Below the pieces are notes generated by a model, which was given only the letters and a program-made list of their open reading frames with translations, had not been told where the DNA came from and ran no database searches. Position numbers and translations under genes: made by a program. From positions 469,398 through 533,397 of the forward strand of contig NZ_JAJLQY010000005.1 in NCBI RefSeq assembly GCF_020991275.1: a DNA stretch of 64,000 nucleotides, written 5' to 3'. The DNA is from Actinocorallia sp. API 0066 (GTDB lineage Bacteria > Actinomycetota > Actinomycetes > Streptosporangiales > Streptosporangiaceae). Positions 17,487 through 26,457 of the stretch are shown one piece after another (position 1 is the first letter of the stretch; every line of letters starts with the position of its first letter).

Positions 17487-18383
17487 TCACCCCCGCTTGT
17501 CCGGGCGGGCCACCGGTTCCACGGCGGGCGCCGTGGGCACGTCGGGCAGATCCTGCATGGTCGCCTCCAGCGCGGGCGGCTCCTCGACGGGGGCGGCGGC
17601 CGTGACGGGCTCGTCCTGGTCCGGCGTCATCTTGTCGAAGAAGCGGAGCAGCTCCACCGGCAGCGGCATGATCAGCGTGCTGTTCTTCTCCGCCGCCACG
17701 TCGGTGACGGTCTGGAGCAGGCGCAGCTGGAGCGAGGCGGGGTCCTTGGACAGCTCGTGCGCCGCCGCGGCGAGCCGCTTGGACGCCTGGTACTCGCCGT
17801 CCGCGGTGATGATCCGGGCGCGGCGCTCACGCTCGGCCTCGGCCTGGCGGGCCATCGAGCGCTTCATGCCCTCGGGCAGCGACACGTCCTTGATCTCGAC
17901 ACGCTCGATCCGGACGCCCCACGGGCCCTCGGTCATCTCCTCGATGATCGCCCGGAGCGCGGTGTTGATCTTGTCCCGCTCGGAGAGCAGCTCCTGCATC
18001 TCGGCCTTGCCGATCACCGACCGCAGCGACGTCTGGGCGACCTGCGAGACGGCGTACACGTAGTTCTGGACGTTGACGATCGCCTTGCCCGGGTCGATCA
18101 CCCGGAAGTAGACGACGGCGTTCACCTGGACCGTCACGTTGTCGGACGTGATGCCGTCCTGGCTGGGCACGCCCATGGCGATCGTCTGCATGTTGACCTT
18201 CTGCAGCCGGTCGACCAGCGGGATGATCAGCGTCAGGCCGGGGCCGCGGACGCTGTTGGCGAGCAGCCGACCGAACCGGAACACGATGCCCAGCTCGTAC
18301 TGCTGGACGACCCTGACTCCGGTGGCCGCCGCGACGAGAAGGAAAAAGAGGAGGATCCCGAAGACGATGATGAGTGCGGACAT
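17487..18383 (-). CDS. SPFH/band 7 (stomatin/slipin-like) membrane protein
   Basis: A 298-residue protein with one N-terminal transmembrane segment (MSALIIVFGILLFFLLVAAA). The SPFH domain follows (VRVVQQYELGIVFRFGRLL, then VDRLQKVNMQT, and ASRVIGKAEMQELLSERDKIN-like stretches), then a charged coiled coil (RQAEAERERRARIITADGEYQASKRL in parts) and an acidic, proline-rich tail. Such proteins form membrane-scaffold oligomers. The ATG at 18383 is used because the eight codons upstream do not fit a membrane anchor. It is divergent from the ATPase pair and probably first gene of the five-gene minus-strand operon. Confidence 0.88.
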   Translation of the reverse strand: MSALIIVFGILLFFLLVAAATGVRVVQQYELGIVFRFGRLLANSVRGPGLTLIIPLVDRLQKVNMQTIAMGVPSQDGITSDNVTVQVNAVVYFRVIDPGKAIVNVQNYVYAVSQVAQTSLRSVIGKAEMQELLSERDKINTALRAIIEEMTEGPWGVRIERVEIKDVSLPEGMKRSMARQAEAERERRARIITADGEYQASKRLAAAAHELSKDPASLQLRLLQTVTDVAAEKNSTLIMPLPVELLRFFDKMTPDQDEPVTAAAPVEEPPALEATMQDLPDVPTAPAVEPVARPDKRG

Positions 18384-18522
18384 CGTGCACCTCCCGGTGT
18401 TTGGGTGCATATCAGACGGGACCGAGGCCCGTCGCGTTCCAGCCTAGATCCCGGATGCCGTGTCAGGGATTACTTACGGCCGGGCTGATGATCGTCGGGA
18501 CCCTGACGATAACCTCAAAGAC

Positions 18523-19509
18523 GTGAGCGTTGAAGACACCGATTGGGACGGCGTCCGGCTGCACATCGTCACCGGCAAGGGCGGCACCGGCAAGACCACG
18601 GTCGCCGCCGCACTCGCGCTCGCCCTCGCCTCGGGCGGGAAGCGGGTGCTGCTCGTCGAGGTCGAGGGCAGGCAGGGCGTCGCCCAACTGTTCGACGTGC
18701 CTCCGCTGCCGTACGAGGAGCGCAAGGTCGCGGTGGCGCACGGCGGCGGCGAGGTGTTCGCCCTGGCCATCGACACCGAGGAGGCGCTCATCGAGTACCT
18801 GGAGATGTTCTACAACCTCCGGCGCGCGGGCAAGGCGCTCACCAAACTCGGCGTGATCGACTTCGTCACCACCATCGCGCCCGGCCTACGCGACGTCATC
18901 CTCACCGGCAAGGTGAGCGAGTCGGTACGACGCCGCCAGGGCAAGGACTTCAAATACGACGCCGTAGTGATGGACTCGCCCCCGACCGGCCGGATCACCA
19001 AGTTCCTCAACGTCTCCGACGAGGTGTCGAACCTGGCCAAGGTCGGCCCCGTGCGCAACCACGGCGACCTCGTCATGAGCGTCATCCGCTCCCCGCAGAC
19101 CCGCGTCCACTTCGTCACGCTCCTTGAGGAGATGCCCGTCCAGGAGACCCTCGACGGCATCCGCGACCTGGAGGCGTCCGGGATCGGCGTCGGCGGCGTC
19201 ATCGTCAACATGGAACGTCCCGCGGTCCTGCCGCCCGAGGCGCTGGACGCGGCGGGCAAGGGCGAGCTGGACGTCGACGAGATAGCGCGCAGCCTTAAGG
19301 CGTCCGGCTTGGAGCAGCACGCCTCCGAGTTCGCCGAAGCCCTCGTGGCGGAAGCCGCCGAACACTCCCGTAGGACGCGCCTGGAGCAGCGCGAGAAGGC
19401 GCGGATCACCCACCGGCCGCGCTACGACCTGCCGTTCCTGCCCGACGGCATGGACCTCGCCGGCCTGTACGACCTCGCCCGAGCCCTGCGCGACCAAGGA
19501 GCGGCGTGA
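18523..19509 (+). CDS. ArsA/Get3-like ATPase A (Rv3679 orthologue)
   Basis: A 328-residue deviant-Walker ATPase with TGKGGTGKTT near residue 18 and the signature lysine in KGGTGKT. It also has VEVEGRQGVAQLFDVPPLPY, TTIAPGLRDVILTGKV and the DSPPTGRITKFL switch region. It aligns along its length with Rv3679, one half of the paired bacterial Get3-like ATPases. These resemble the tail-anchored-protein targeting factor Get3, but the bacterial client is not settled. The GTG at 18523 (VSVEDTD) is chosen; GTG 18460 is in frame but lacks a ribosome site, and a leaderless transcript is possible. Coupled to the next gene by GTGA. Confidence 0.88.
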   Translation: MSVEDTDWDGVRLHIVTGKGGTGKTTVAAALALALASGGKRVLLVEVEGRQGVAQLFDVPPLPYEERKVAVAHGGGEVFALAIDTEEALIEYLEMFYNLRRAGKALTKLGVIDFVTTIAPGLRDVILTGKVSESVRRRQGKDFKYDAVVMDSPPTGRITKFLNVSDEVSNLAKVGPVRNHGDLVMSVIRSPQTRVHFVTLLEEMPVQETLDGIRDLEASGIGVGGVIVNMERPAVLPPEALDAAGKGELDVDEIARSLKASGLEQHASEFAEALVAEAAEHSRRTRLEQREKARITHRPRYDLPFLPDGMDLAGLYDLARALRDQGAA

Positions 19510-20630
19510 AGAACCTCGACATCGACGCGCTCATCGACGACCGGCGCACCCGCATCATCGTGTGCTGCGGCGCGGGCGGCGTCGGCAAGACGACGACGGC
19601 GGCGTCCCTGGGCGTCCGGGCCGCCGAGCGCGGCCGTGACGTCGTCGTGCTCACCGTGGACCCGGCGCGCCGCCTCGCGCAGTCCCTGGGCCTCTCGGAG
19701 CTGGACAACAGCCCGCGCAAGATCGAGGGCGTCGGCGGCGAGGGCGAGCTGCACGCGATGATGCTCGACATGAAGCGCACCTTCGACGAGATCATCGAGG
19801 CGCACTCCGACCCCGACAGGGCCAAGCAGATCCTTGCGAACCCCTTCTACCAGTCGCTCTCCTCGTCGTTCTCCGGCACACAGGAGTACATGGCGATGGA
19901 GAAGCTCGGCCAGCTACACCGCTCGCAGGCGTGGGACCTCATCATCGTGGACACCCCGCCGTCCCGGAACGCGCTCGACTTCCTCGACGCGCCCGAGCGG
20001 ATGGGCCGCTTCCTGGACGGCAGGTTCATCAGGCTGCTGCTCGCCCCGGCCAAGGCGGGCGGCCGGCTCGGCATGAAGGTGTTCACCGCGGGCTTCAGCC
20101 TGGTCACCGGCGCCATCACGAAGGTGCTGGGCGGGCAGCTTCTCAAGGACGTCTCGACGTTCGTCACGGCCTTCGACACCGTCTTCGGCGGGTTCAGGGA
20201 ACGCGCGGAGAAGACGTACGAGCTGCTGAAGTCGCCGGGCACGGCGTTCCTCGTCGTCGCGGCGCCCGAACCGGACGCGCTGCGCGAGGCCACCTACTTC
20301 GTCGACAGGCTGAACTCCGAGCGGATGCCGCTGGCCGGGCTCGTGGTGAACCGGATGGCCGTGTCGTCGGCGCACGCGCTGTCGGCGGCGCGCAGCACCG
20401 CCGCGGCCGAGACGCTCGACGAGCGCGGCGACCACACGCTGGCCGCCTCGCTGCTGCGGCTGCACGCCGAGCGGATGCAGCTCGTCGGACGGCAGGAACG
20501 GCTGCGCGACCACTTCGCGTCGGCGAACCCGACGGTTCCGGTGACGACGGTTCCGGCCCAGGCCGAGGACGTGCACGACCTTGCCGGGCTCCGGGTCATC
20601 GGCGCGGCGCTGGCCACATCCGGCCATTAG
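19506..20630 (+). CDS. ArsA/Get3-like ATPase B (Rv3680 orthologue)
   Basis: A 374-residue partner ATPase. Its P-loop is CGAGGVGKTTTA near residue 20, with alanine where the deviant-Walker family usually has its signature lysine, unlike its neighbour. Switch regions VDPARRLAQSLGL and VDTPPSRNALDFLDAPERM are present. The two ATPases overlap by four bases and are expected to form a heteromeric complex. A perfect terminator follows. Residues 155-185 (PAKAGGRLGMKVF...) contain the hydrophobic helical segment seen in Get3-like proteins. Confidence 0.88.
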   Translation: MKNLDIDALIDDRRTRIIVCCGAGGVGKTTTAASLGVRAAERGRDVVVLTVDPARRLAQSLGLSELDNSPRKIEGVGGEGELHAMMLDMKRTFDEIIEAHSDPDRAKQILANPFYQSLSSSFSGTQEYMAMEKLGQLHRSQAWDLIIVDTPPSRNALDFLDAPERMGRFLDGRFIRLLLAPAKAGGRLGMKVFTAGFSLVTGAITKVLGGQLLKDVSTFVTAFDTVFGGFRERAEKTYELLKSPGTAFLVVAAPEPDALREATYFVDRLNSERMPLAGLVVNRMAVSSAHALSAARSTAAAETLDERGDHTLAASLLRLHAERMQLVGRQERLRDHFASANPTVPVTTVPAQAEDVHDLAGLRVIGAALATSGH

Positions 20631-20653
20631 CTCCAGCCGACATTTAAGACATC

Positions 20654-20689
20654 ACGGACCCGGGTACTTCAGAAAGTACCCGGGTCCGT
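20654..20689. terminator. Bidirectional terminator between the ATPase pair and whiB4
   Basis: A perfect 16-bp stem: ACGGACCCGGGTACTT at 20654-20669 pairs with AAGTACCCGGGTCCGT at 20674-20689 around the loop CAGA. It lies between convergent genes, so it can stop transcription from both sides. Confidence 0.9.
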
Positions 20690-20738
20690 ATTGATGGGCC
20701 CGAGAGCCGACCGCGGTCGACCCTCGGGCGTGATGTCG

Positions 20739-21047
20739 TCAGCTCGCGACGAGCTCGTCCGAATCGTCGGAGGTGCGCTCGTATTCTTCCTTGGCCGTCT
20801 CAAGCAGCTCGCGCCACGACGTGACGCCCGGTTTGCGCCGCAGCAGCGCTCGCCGTTCGCGCTCGGTCATCCCACCCCACACGCCGAACTCGATCTTGTT
20901 GTCCAACGCGTCGGCCAGGCACTCGGTCCGTACGGGGCAGCCCCGACAGATGAGCTTGGCCCGGTTCTGAGCCGCGCCCTGAACGAACAGGGCGTCCGGG
21001 TCCGCGTTACGGCAGGCGGCACGGGCGGTCCAATCCGTGATCCACAT
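20739..21047 (-). CDS. WhiB family iron-sulfur regulator (WhiB4/WblA group)
   Basis: A 102-residue [4Fe-4S] redox-sensing transcription factor. The four cluster cysteines are C12, C34, C37 and C43 (CRGCPVRTEC), followed by the family turn GVWGGMTERERR and a basic DNA-binding segment. The location between the ArsA-like ATPase pair and a PASTA penicillin-binding protein is that of whiB4 in Mycobacterium and wblA in Streptomyces, which regulate oxidative response or development and antibiotic production. The ATG at 21047 follows GGGAGTGGGG. Confidence 0.92.
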   Translation of the reverse strand: MWITDWTARAACRNADPDALFVQGAAQNRAKLICRGCPVRTECLADALDNKIEFGVWGGMTERERRALLRRKPGVTSWRELLETAKEEYERTSDDSDELVAS

Positions 21048-21222
21048 CTTGGCCCCACTCCCCTAGGGTCTTGTGTAGTTGTGCGCTCCTTGGCCTAGAC
21101 GGGCGCGGACGTCAGGCCGCCAAACAAAAGCCGTGGGGAGAAACTTACGGAAGCTAGGGGCGATTCAACAGCCCCCAGAGGGCCCATTCTCGATATAGCC
21201 CACTGGGGCCATGAGGCGCCTG

Positions 21223-21234
21223 GTGACTAGTCAC
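21223..21234. promoter_or_regulatory. 12-bp perfect palindrome in the whiB4-PBP divergent region
   Basis: GTGACTAGTCAC is fully self-complementary and lies about 90 bp before the first PBP start and 175 bp before whiB4. It may be an operator, but no regulator is identified. Confidence 0.35.
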
Positions 21235-21311
21235 TGCTACAGTGCTCGGTTCGCCTGACGACGCCGTGGGACGCCCGGCTGCGGACGCCGAGTAGCGCGG
21301 TCCTCCTTGGG

Positions 21312-21317
21312 TACCTT
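21312..21317 (+). promoter_or_regulatory. -10 element giving a leaderless PBP transcript
   Basis: TACCTT lies seven bases before the ATG at 21325. No ribosome site is visible, so transcription probably starts at or next to the ATG. The paralogue downstream has the same design (TACCGT at 23563-23568). Confidence 0.45.
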
Positions 21318-21324
21318 GATCGAC

Positions 21325-23520
21325 ATGCTCGAATCGGGGGATCGGGGTGAGGGCGTGCCGCGCACGCTCGGCAGGCTGGTGGCGGCGAGCGCGACGGCGG
21401 GCGGGCTCGTGGCGCTGCTGCTGGCGCCGGTCGCGGGGGCGGCGGGGCTCGGCGCGCGCAAGGCCGCCGACGACTTCAGGAACATGAACGTCGAGCGGAT
21501 CACCCGCTACCCGTCGGAGAAGTCGGTCGTGTACGCCTCCGACGGCCGCCCGATCGCCACGTTCTTCGACGAGTTCCGCGACCCCGTGCGGCTCGACCAG
21601 GTGTCGCCCGTCATGCGCCAGGCCATCATCGCCATCGAGGACTCCCGCTTCTACGAGCACGGCGCCCTGGACGCCAAGGCTGTGCTGCGCGCGTTCACCC
21701 GCAACGCCGAGGCCGGACGCACCCGTGAGGGCGGCTCCACCCTCACCCAGCAGTACGCGAAGAACCTGCTGCTCGCCAACGCGCGCACCCAGAAGGAACG
21801 TCAGCAGGTCACCGCCCCTACGTTCATGCGCAAGCTCCGGGAGCTGCGGCACGCGCTGCAACTGGAGAAGACGATGTCCAAGGACGCGATCCTTGAGGGC
21901 TACCTCAACATCGCGTACTTCGGCGCGGGTGCTTACGGCGTGCAGGCGGCGGCGCAGAGGTACTTCAGCAAGCAGGCGTCCGCCTTGACGCTGCCGGAGG
22001 CCGCCCTCCTCGCGGGCCTCACAAAGAACCCCTTCGCTTACGACCCCCTGTTGCATCCGAAAGCCGCGCGGGAGAGGCGCGACGTCGTCCTTGCGCGAAT
22101 GGCGGAGCTGGGCGTCATCACCCGTCAGGAGGAGAAGCGGCAGGTCGCGCAGGGCATCCGGCTGCACCCGACGAAGCCAAGGGGCGGCTGCGCCACGAGC
22201 GACGTGCCCTTCTACTGCCTGTACGTGCGCGCCGAGATGGTCCGCGTGCTCGCGCAGGGCAAGCCGGAGCTCTTCAAGGAGGCGGAGGAGAAGCTCCAGC
22301 GCGGCGGCTACACCATCCGCACGAGCTTCGACCCGCACGCGCAGCACGCCGTCCAGGAGGCGGTGGACGCGCGCTCGTCGGCCTCCTCGGCCAAGGTGGC
22401 CGCCCAGGCCGTCGTGGAGGTGGGGACGGGACGGCTGAAGTCGCTCGTCACGTCCAAGCGCTTCGGCACCGGCGAGGGACGCACCACGCTCAGCCTCGCC
22501 GCCGACGCGGCGCACGGCGGCGGGGTCGGCGTCTCCGCCGGATCCACCTTCAAGATCTTCACGCTGCTCGCCGCGCTCGACGCCGGCATGCCCGTCCGGA
22601 CAGCCTTCCCCTCGCCCGGGTCGATGACCCTCCGCGGCTTCAAGACATGTAAGGGAAGAGAGCTGCCCGCCTGGACGGTGCGCAACTCGCACGAAAGCCA
22701 GTCGGGCCGCTTCACCATGCGCACCGGCACCTGGGGCTCGGTCAACACCTACTTCGCGCAGCTCCAGCGGGCCGTCGGGCTGTGCAAGTCGGTGAAGATG
22801 GCGCAGCGGTTCGGCATCACCCGAGGCGACGGCACACCCCTGCAGGAGGTGCCTCCGCAGGTGCTCGGCAGCAACGAGATCGACATGGTGCACCTCTCGG
22901 CCGCCTACGCGGGCATCGCCAACCACGGCGTCTACTGCCCGCCCGTCTCGGTGCTGGAGGCCACCGGACCCAACGGCAGGCCCGTGCGGCTCGACCTGCC
23001 TGAGCGGCGCTGCCGCAAGGTCGTCTCCCCCTGGGTGGCCGACACCACCCACCACATCATGCGGGGCGTCCTCGGCCCGCGCGGGACGGCGAACGGCATC
23101 GAGAAGCCGTCCAAGGACGCCGCAGGCAAGACGGGCACCTGTGAGAACTTCTCCTGCGCCGTCTTCGCCGGGACTTCGGGGAACCTGTCTTCGGCCGTCG
23201 CCTACTGGGATTACCGAGGTGGCTTCCGTTACCCCGTCACGGGCGTCTACGGGGCGGGCATCCCGGCGGAGATCTGGTCGGCGAGTCTGAAGGCGGCGCA
23301 CCGCGCGCACCGTCCACTCGTCACCCTTCCGGACACCCGGGGCATGGCGTTGGGCGCCGCTGTCTCTACGCTCGACCGTGCCGGGTTCAAGACGGCGGTG
23401 TCACGCGGACCCGTCCGCTCCCATCTGCCGAAGGGGACCGTCGTGTACACGTCGCCGTCGTCGCAGATCGCGCGGGGTGGCACGGTCACGCTCTTCCTCA
23501 GCAACGGTGGCGCCAGATGA
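21325..23520 (+). CDS. Bifunctional class A penicillin-binding protein with PASTA domain (copy 1)
   Basis: A 731-residue peptidoglycan polymerase and cross-linker. After an N-terminal membrane anchor (LVAASATAGGLVALLLAPV), the GT51 glycosyltransferase shows EDSRFYEHGALD and GGSTLTQQYAKNL. The transpeptidase has the SxxK motif STFK, SxN as SVN and KTGT. A single PASTA repeat closes the protein (VTLPDTRGMALGAAVSTLDRAGF). Positional orthologue of ponA2. The ATG at 21325 is preferred over TTG 21307 because a -10-like TACCTT ends seven bases upstream. A paralogue follows immediately. Confidence 0.92.
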   Translation: MLESGDRGEGVPRTLGRLVAASATAGGLVALLLAPVAGAAGLGARKAADDFRNMNVERITRYPSEKSVVYASDGRPIATFFDEFRDPVRLDQVSPVMRQAIIAIEDSRFYEHGALDAKAVLRAFTRNAEAGRTREGGSTLTQQYAKNLLLANARTQKERQQVTAPTFMRKLRELRHALQLEKTMSKDAILEGYLNIAYFGAGAYGVQAAAQRYFSKQASALTLPEAALLAGLTKNPFAYDPLLHPKAARERRDVVLARMAELGVITRQEEKRQVAQGIRLHPTKPRGGCATSDVPFYCLYVRAEMVRVLAQGKPELFKEAEEKLQRGGYTIRTSFDPHAQHAVQEAVDARSSASSAKVAAQAVVEVGTGRLKSLVTSKRFGTGEGRTTLSLAADAAHGGGVGVSAGSTFKIFTLLAALDAGMPVRTAFPSPGSMTLRGFKTCKGRELPAWTVRNSHESQSGRFTMRTGTWGSVNTYFAQLQRAVGLCKSVKMAQRFGITRGDGTPLQEVPPQVLGSNEIDMVHLSAAYAGIANHGVYCPPVSVLEATGPNGRPVRLDLPERRCRKVVSPWVADTTHHIMRGVLGPRGTANGIEKPSKDAAGKTGTCENFSCAVFAGTSGNLSSAVAYWDYRGGFRYPVTGVYGAGIPAEIWSASLKAAHRAHRPLVTLPDTRGMALGAAVSTLDRAGFKTAVSRGPVRSHLPKGTVVYTSPSSQIARGGTVTLFLSNGGAR

Positions 23521-23562
23521 GCTGAAAGCCCCTTATGGGACGGCATGGTCGATCGTTCCGGG

Positions 23563-23568
23563 TACCGT
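23563..23568 (+). promoter_or_regulatory. -10 element giving a leaderless second PBP transcript
   Basis: TACCGT ends six bases before the GTG at 23575. It mirrors the arrangement before copy 1 and argues that copy 2 has its own promoter. Confidence 0.45.
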
Positions 23569-23574
23569 AGCCCC

Positions 23575-25878
23575 GTGCTGTCCTCTGCCAAGAACCGGGA
23601 ATCGACCGCCCTGAAGCTGCTCAAGCTGCTCGCGGCGAGCGTGGCCGCAGGGGTGCTCGTCGCCCTGGTCGTGCTCCCCGGCGTCGGTGGCAGCGCGATC
23701 ACAGCACGGGACGCCGCTGACGGGTTCATGGACATGGACGTGGCGGAGATCACCCGCACGCCCGCCGAGAAGACCGTCGTGTACGACGCCAAGGGCAAGG
23801 TCCTCGCCACGTTCTTCGACGAGTACCGCGAGAACGTCCCGCTCGAACAGGTCGCCGACGTCGTCAAGAAGGCCATCGTCGCGATCGAGGACGCCCGCTT
23901 CTACGAGCACGGCGCGCTCGACCTCAAGGGCACGATCCGGGCCCTCACCCGCAACGCCACCAACGGCGGCACCGTCGAGGGCGGCTCCACCCTCACCCAG
24001 CAGCTCGCCAAGAACATGCTGGTCAACAACACGGACACCGAAGAGGGCTACAAGGAAGCCACCGAGGCGACCATCAACCGCAAACTCCGCGAACTGCGCC
24101 TCGCGCTCCAACTGGAGCAGACGATGACAAAGGACGAGATCCTCCGGGACTACCTGAACATCGCGTACTTCGGCGCGGGCGCCTACGGTATCCAGGCGGC
24201 CTCGAAGCGGTACTTCAACATCCCGGCCTCCAAGCTCAGCCTCGCCCAGGCCGCGACGCTCGCCGGCATCACCAAGAACCCGTTCGCGCTCGACCCCACC
24301 CTGCATCCCGAGGCCGCGCTGGAGCGCCGCGACACCGTCCTGGCCCGGATGCAGGACCTCGGCCACATCACGCCCGAGGAGGCCGCTCAGGCCCGCAAGC
24401 AGCCGCTCAAGCTCAAGGAGTTCCACCCCAAGGGCGGCTGCGAGGCCAGCCAGTCGCCGTACTTCTGCTCCTACGTCTACTACGAGATGATCAACATCTT
24501 CATGGGCGACGCCAAGCCCAAGGACGACAAGGAAAAGCAGGAGCTCAAGGAAGCGGCCCGCAAGAAACTCCTGCGTGGCGGCTACAAGATCTACACGACG
24601 CTCGACCCGAAGGTGCAGAAGGCGGCCGACCAGGCCGTCAGGTACGCGACCGAGCCGACCGGCTGGCGCGTCAACGTCGAAGCCGTCGTCCAGCCCGGCA
24701 CAGGCAAGGTCCTCGCCATCGCCAACAGCAAGAAGTACGGCTCGGACAAGGGCGAGACCACCATCAACCTCGCCGCCGACGAAGCGCACGGAGGCAGCGT
24801 CTACGGCGTCGACGCCGGATCGACGTTCAAGGTCTTCACCCTCATGGAGGCACTGGACCAGGGCCTGCCCATCCGGACGGCCTTCTCCTCACCCGCCAAG
24901 ACCACCATCCACGGCTTCCAGGACTGCGCCTACGCCTACCCGCCCGCCGTCAACGGGCGCCTCGGCGGCGGCTCGTGGACCGTAGGCAACGCCAGCGACT
25001 CCGAAGCCGGCTCGTTCAACATGAAGACCGGCACCTGGCACTCGGTGAACACCTACTACGCCGCGCTGGAGAAGGAGGTCGGCGTCTGCGAGGCCACCGA
25101 GATGGCCACCAAGTTCGGCATGGTCCGCACCAACGGGCAGCCGATCCAGCCGATCCCGTCACAGGTCCTCGGCGTCAACCCCATCGACATGGTGCATCTG
25201 GCCGCCGCCTACGCGGGCATCGCGGCGCGCGGCAAGTACTGCGCTCCCAACGTCGTCACCAACGCCGTCGGCCCCGACGGTAAGAAGATCGACATCCCTG
25301 CCCCCAAGTGCGAGCAGGTCATCGACCAGCAGGTCGCCGACGCCACCACGATGATCCTCCAGGGCGTCATCTCCCAGGGCACCGCGCGCGGCCTCGCCAT
25401 CGGACGTCCCGCGGCAGCCAAGACCGGCACCTGCGAGAACTACTCCTGCGCGGTGTTCGCCGGATACACCCCGAACCTCGCCGCGGCCACCGCCTACTGG
25501 GACTTCAGGGGCGGCCACGCCCACCCCGTCACCGGGATCTACGGGGCGACGATCCCCGGTCCCGTCTGGCAGCGCACCATGACGGCGGCGCTCGCCGGGG
25601 AGCCCGTCCTGTCCTTCAAGGCGCCCGTCCGCGACTTCGGCGACGTCAAGGAGGTGCCCGTCCCCGACGTCAAGGGCAAGCCCGTCGAGGAGGCACAGGC
25701 GATCCTGCGGGAGGCCGGGTTCAACGTGCGGGTCTCGCCGCGGCCCGTCAGATCGGGCGAGCGGCGCGGGACCGTCGCGCGGGTCAGCCCGTCCAAGGCC
25801 GAACCCGGAACCACCGTGACGATCTACGTCAGCGGCGGGCGGCGCGGCGGCGGTGGCGACGGCGACGAGCACGACTGA
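23575..25878 (+). CDS. Bifunctional class A penicillin-binding protein with PASTA domain (copy 2)
   Basis: A 767-residue paralogue of the gene before it, with the same architecture: membrane anchor (LAASVAAGVLVALVVLPGVGG), GT51 motifs EDARFYEHGALD and GGSTLTQQLAKNM, transpeptidase STFK, SVN and KTGT, and a PASTA repeat (VPVPDVKGKPVEEAQAILREAGF). All catalytic residues are kept in both copies, so neither looks decayed. The GTG at 23575 is used because of the -10-like TACCGT just upstream; the frame is open from 23545. The C-terminus ends in a Gly/Asp-rich tail. A terminator follows. Confidence 0.92.
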   Translation: MLSSAKNRESTALKLLKLLAASVAAGVLVALVVLPGVGGSAITARDAADGFMDMDVAEITRTPAEKTVVYDAKGKVLATFFDEYRENVPLEQVADVVKKAIVAIEDARFYEHGALDLKGTIRALTRNATNGGTVEGGSTLTQQLAKNMLVNNTDTEEGYKEATEATINRKLRELRLALQLEQTMTKDEILRDYLNIAYFGAGAYGIQAASKRYFNIPASKLSLAQAATLAGITKNPFALDPTLHPEAALERRDTVLARMQDLGHITPEEAAQARKQPLKLKEFHPKGGCEASQSPYFCSYVYYEMINIFMGDAKPKDDKEKQELKEAARKKLLRGGYKIYTTLDPKVQKAADQAVRYATEPTGWRVNVEAVVQPGTGKVLAIANSKKYGSDKGETTINLAADEAHGGSVYGVDAGSTFKVFTLMEALDQGLPIRTAFSSPAKTTIHGFQDCAYAYPPAVNGRLGGGSWTVGNASDSEAGSFNMKTGTWHSVNTYYAALEKEVGVCEATEMATKFGMVRTNGQPIQPIPSQVLGVNPIDMVHLAAAYAGIAARGKYCAPNVVTNAVGPDGKKIDIPAPKCEQVIDQQVADATTMILQGVISQGTARGLAIGRPAAAKTGTCENYSCAVFAGYTPNLAAATAYWDFRGGHAHPVTGIYGATIPGPVWQRTMTAALAGEPVLSFKAPVRDFGDVKEVPVPDVKGKPVEEAQAILREAGFNVRVSPRPVRSGERRGTVARVSPSKAEPGTTVTIYVSGGRRGGGGDGDEHD

Positions 25879-25887
25879 GACACGGCG

Positions 25888-25909
25888 AAGGCCCCCTTTC
25901 GGGGGCCTT
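25888..25909 (+). terminator. Rho-independent terminator after the PBP pair
   Basis: AAGGCCCCC at 25888-25896 pairs with GGGGGCCTT at 25901-25909 around TTTC, followed by T-rich sequence. Confidence 0.85.
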
Positions 25910-25932
25910 TGTGGTTCAGTGGTTCGTCGGCT

Positions 25933-26379
25933 TCAGGCGAGCTGGCGGCGGACCTCGGCGGCCACCTTGCCGCCGTCGGCGCGGCCCACGACCTTCGGGT
26001 TCACGATCTTCATGACCGCGCCGATGCCCCGCGGGCCCGCCGCGCCGGACTCGGCGATCGCGTCCTTGACCAGCGCCGCGATCTCGTCGTCGGACAGCGG
26101 CTTCGGCAGGTACTCCTCCAGGACGGCGCCTTCCTCGCGCTCCGCGCGGGCCTGCTCCTCCCGGCCGCCCTGCGCGAACGCCTCCGCGGCCTCCCTGCGC
26201 TTCTTGGCCTCACGCGCGAGCACCTTGACGACCTCGTCGTCGCTCAGCGTCCGTACCGCCTTGCCCGCCTTCTCCTCGTTCGTCACCGCGGCGAGCGCCA
26301 TCCGCAGCGTGCGCTTGCGCACCTCGTCATGGGCCTTCAGCGCGCTGGTGAGGTCGGCCTCCAGCTTTTCCTTGAGCAT
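25933..26379 (-). CDS. GatB/YqeY domain-containing protein
   Basis: A 148-residue YqeY-family protein. It begins MLKEKLEADLTSALKAHDE and ends in the conserved GRADGGKVAAEVRRQL, with the YLPKPLSDDEI hinge between. The domain is shared with the tail of the GatB/E amidotransferase subunits that bind tRNA; stand-alone members are of uncertain function. The ATG at 26379 is preceded by a G-rich ribosome site (GGGGGG), and the open frame upstream is antisense to the next gene. Convergent with the PBPs and divergent from the phosphoesterase. Confidence 0.88.
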   Translation of the reverse strand: MLKEKLEADLTSALKAHDEVRKRTLRMALAAVTNEEKAGKAVRTLSDDEVVKVLAREAKKRREAAEAFAQGGREEQARAEREEGAVLEEYLPKPLSDDEIAALVKDAIAESGAAGPRGIGAVMKIVNPKVVGRADGGKVAAEVRRQLA

Positions 26380-26457
26380 CCCCCCATCATGCCCTGCCCC
26401 CTTGCGCGGATCACTCCGTTTATCCCGGCATCCGTCGTCGTCTGGCAGCATTGACGG

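Noticed and set aside
21154..23310. 718-codon antisense frame over the first PBP
   Set aside because: Shadow frame; the sense strand has complete GT51 and transpeptidase motifs.
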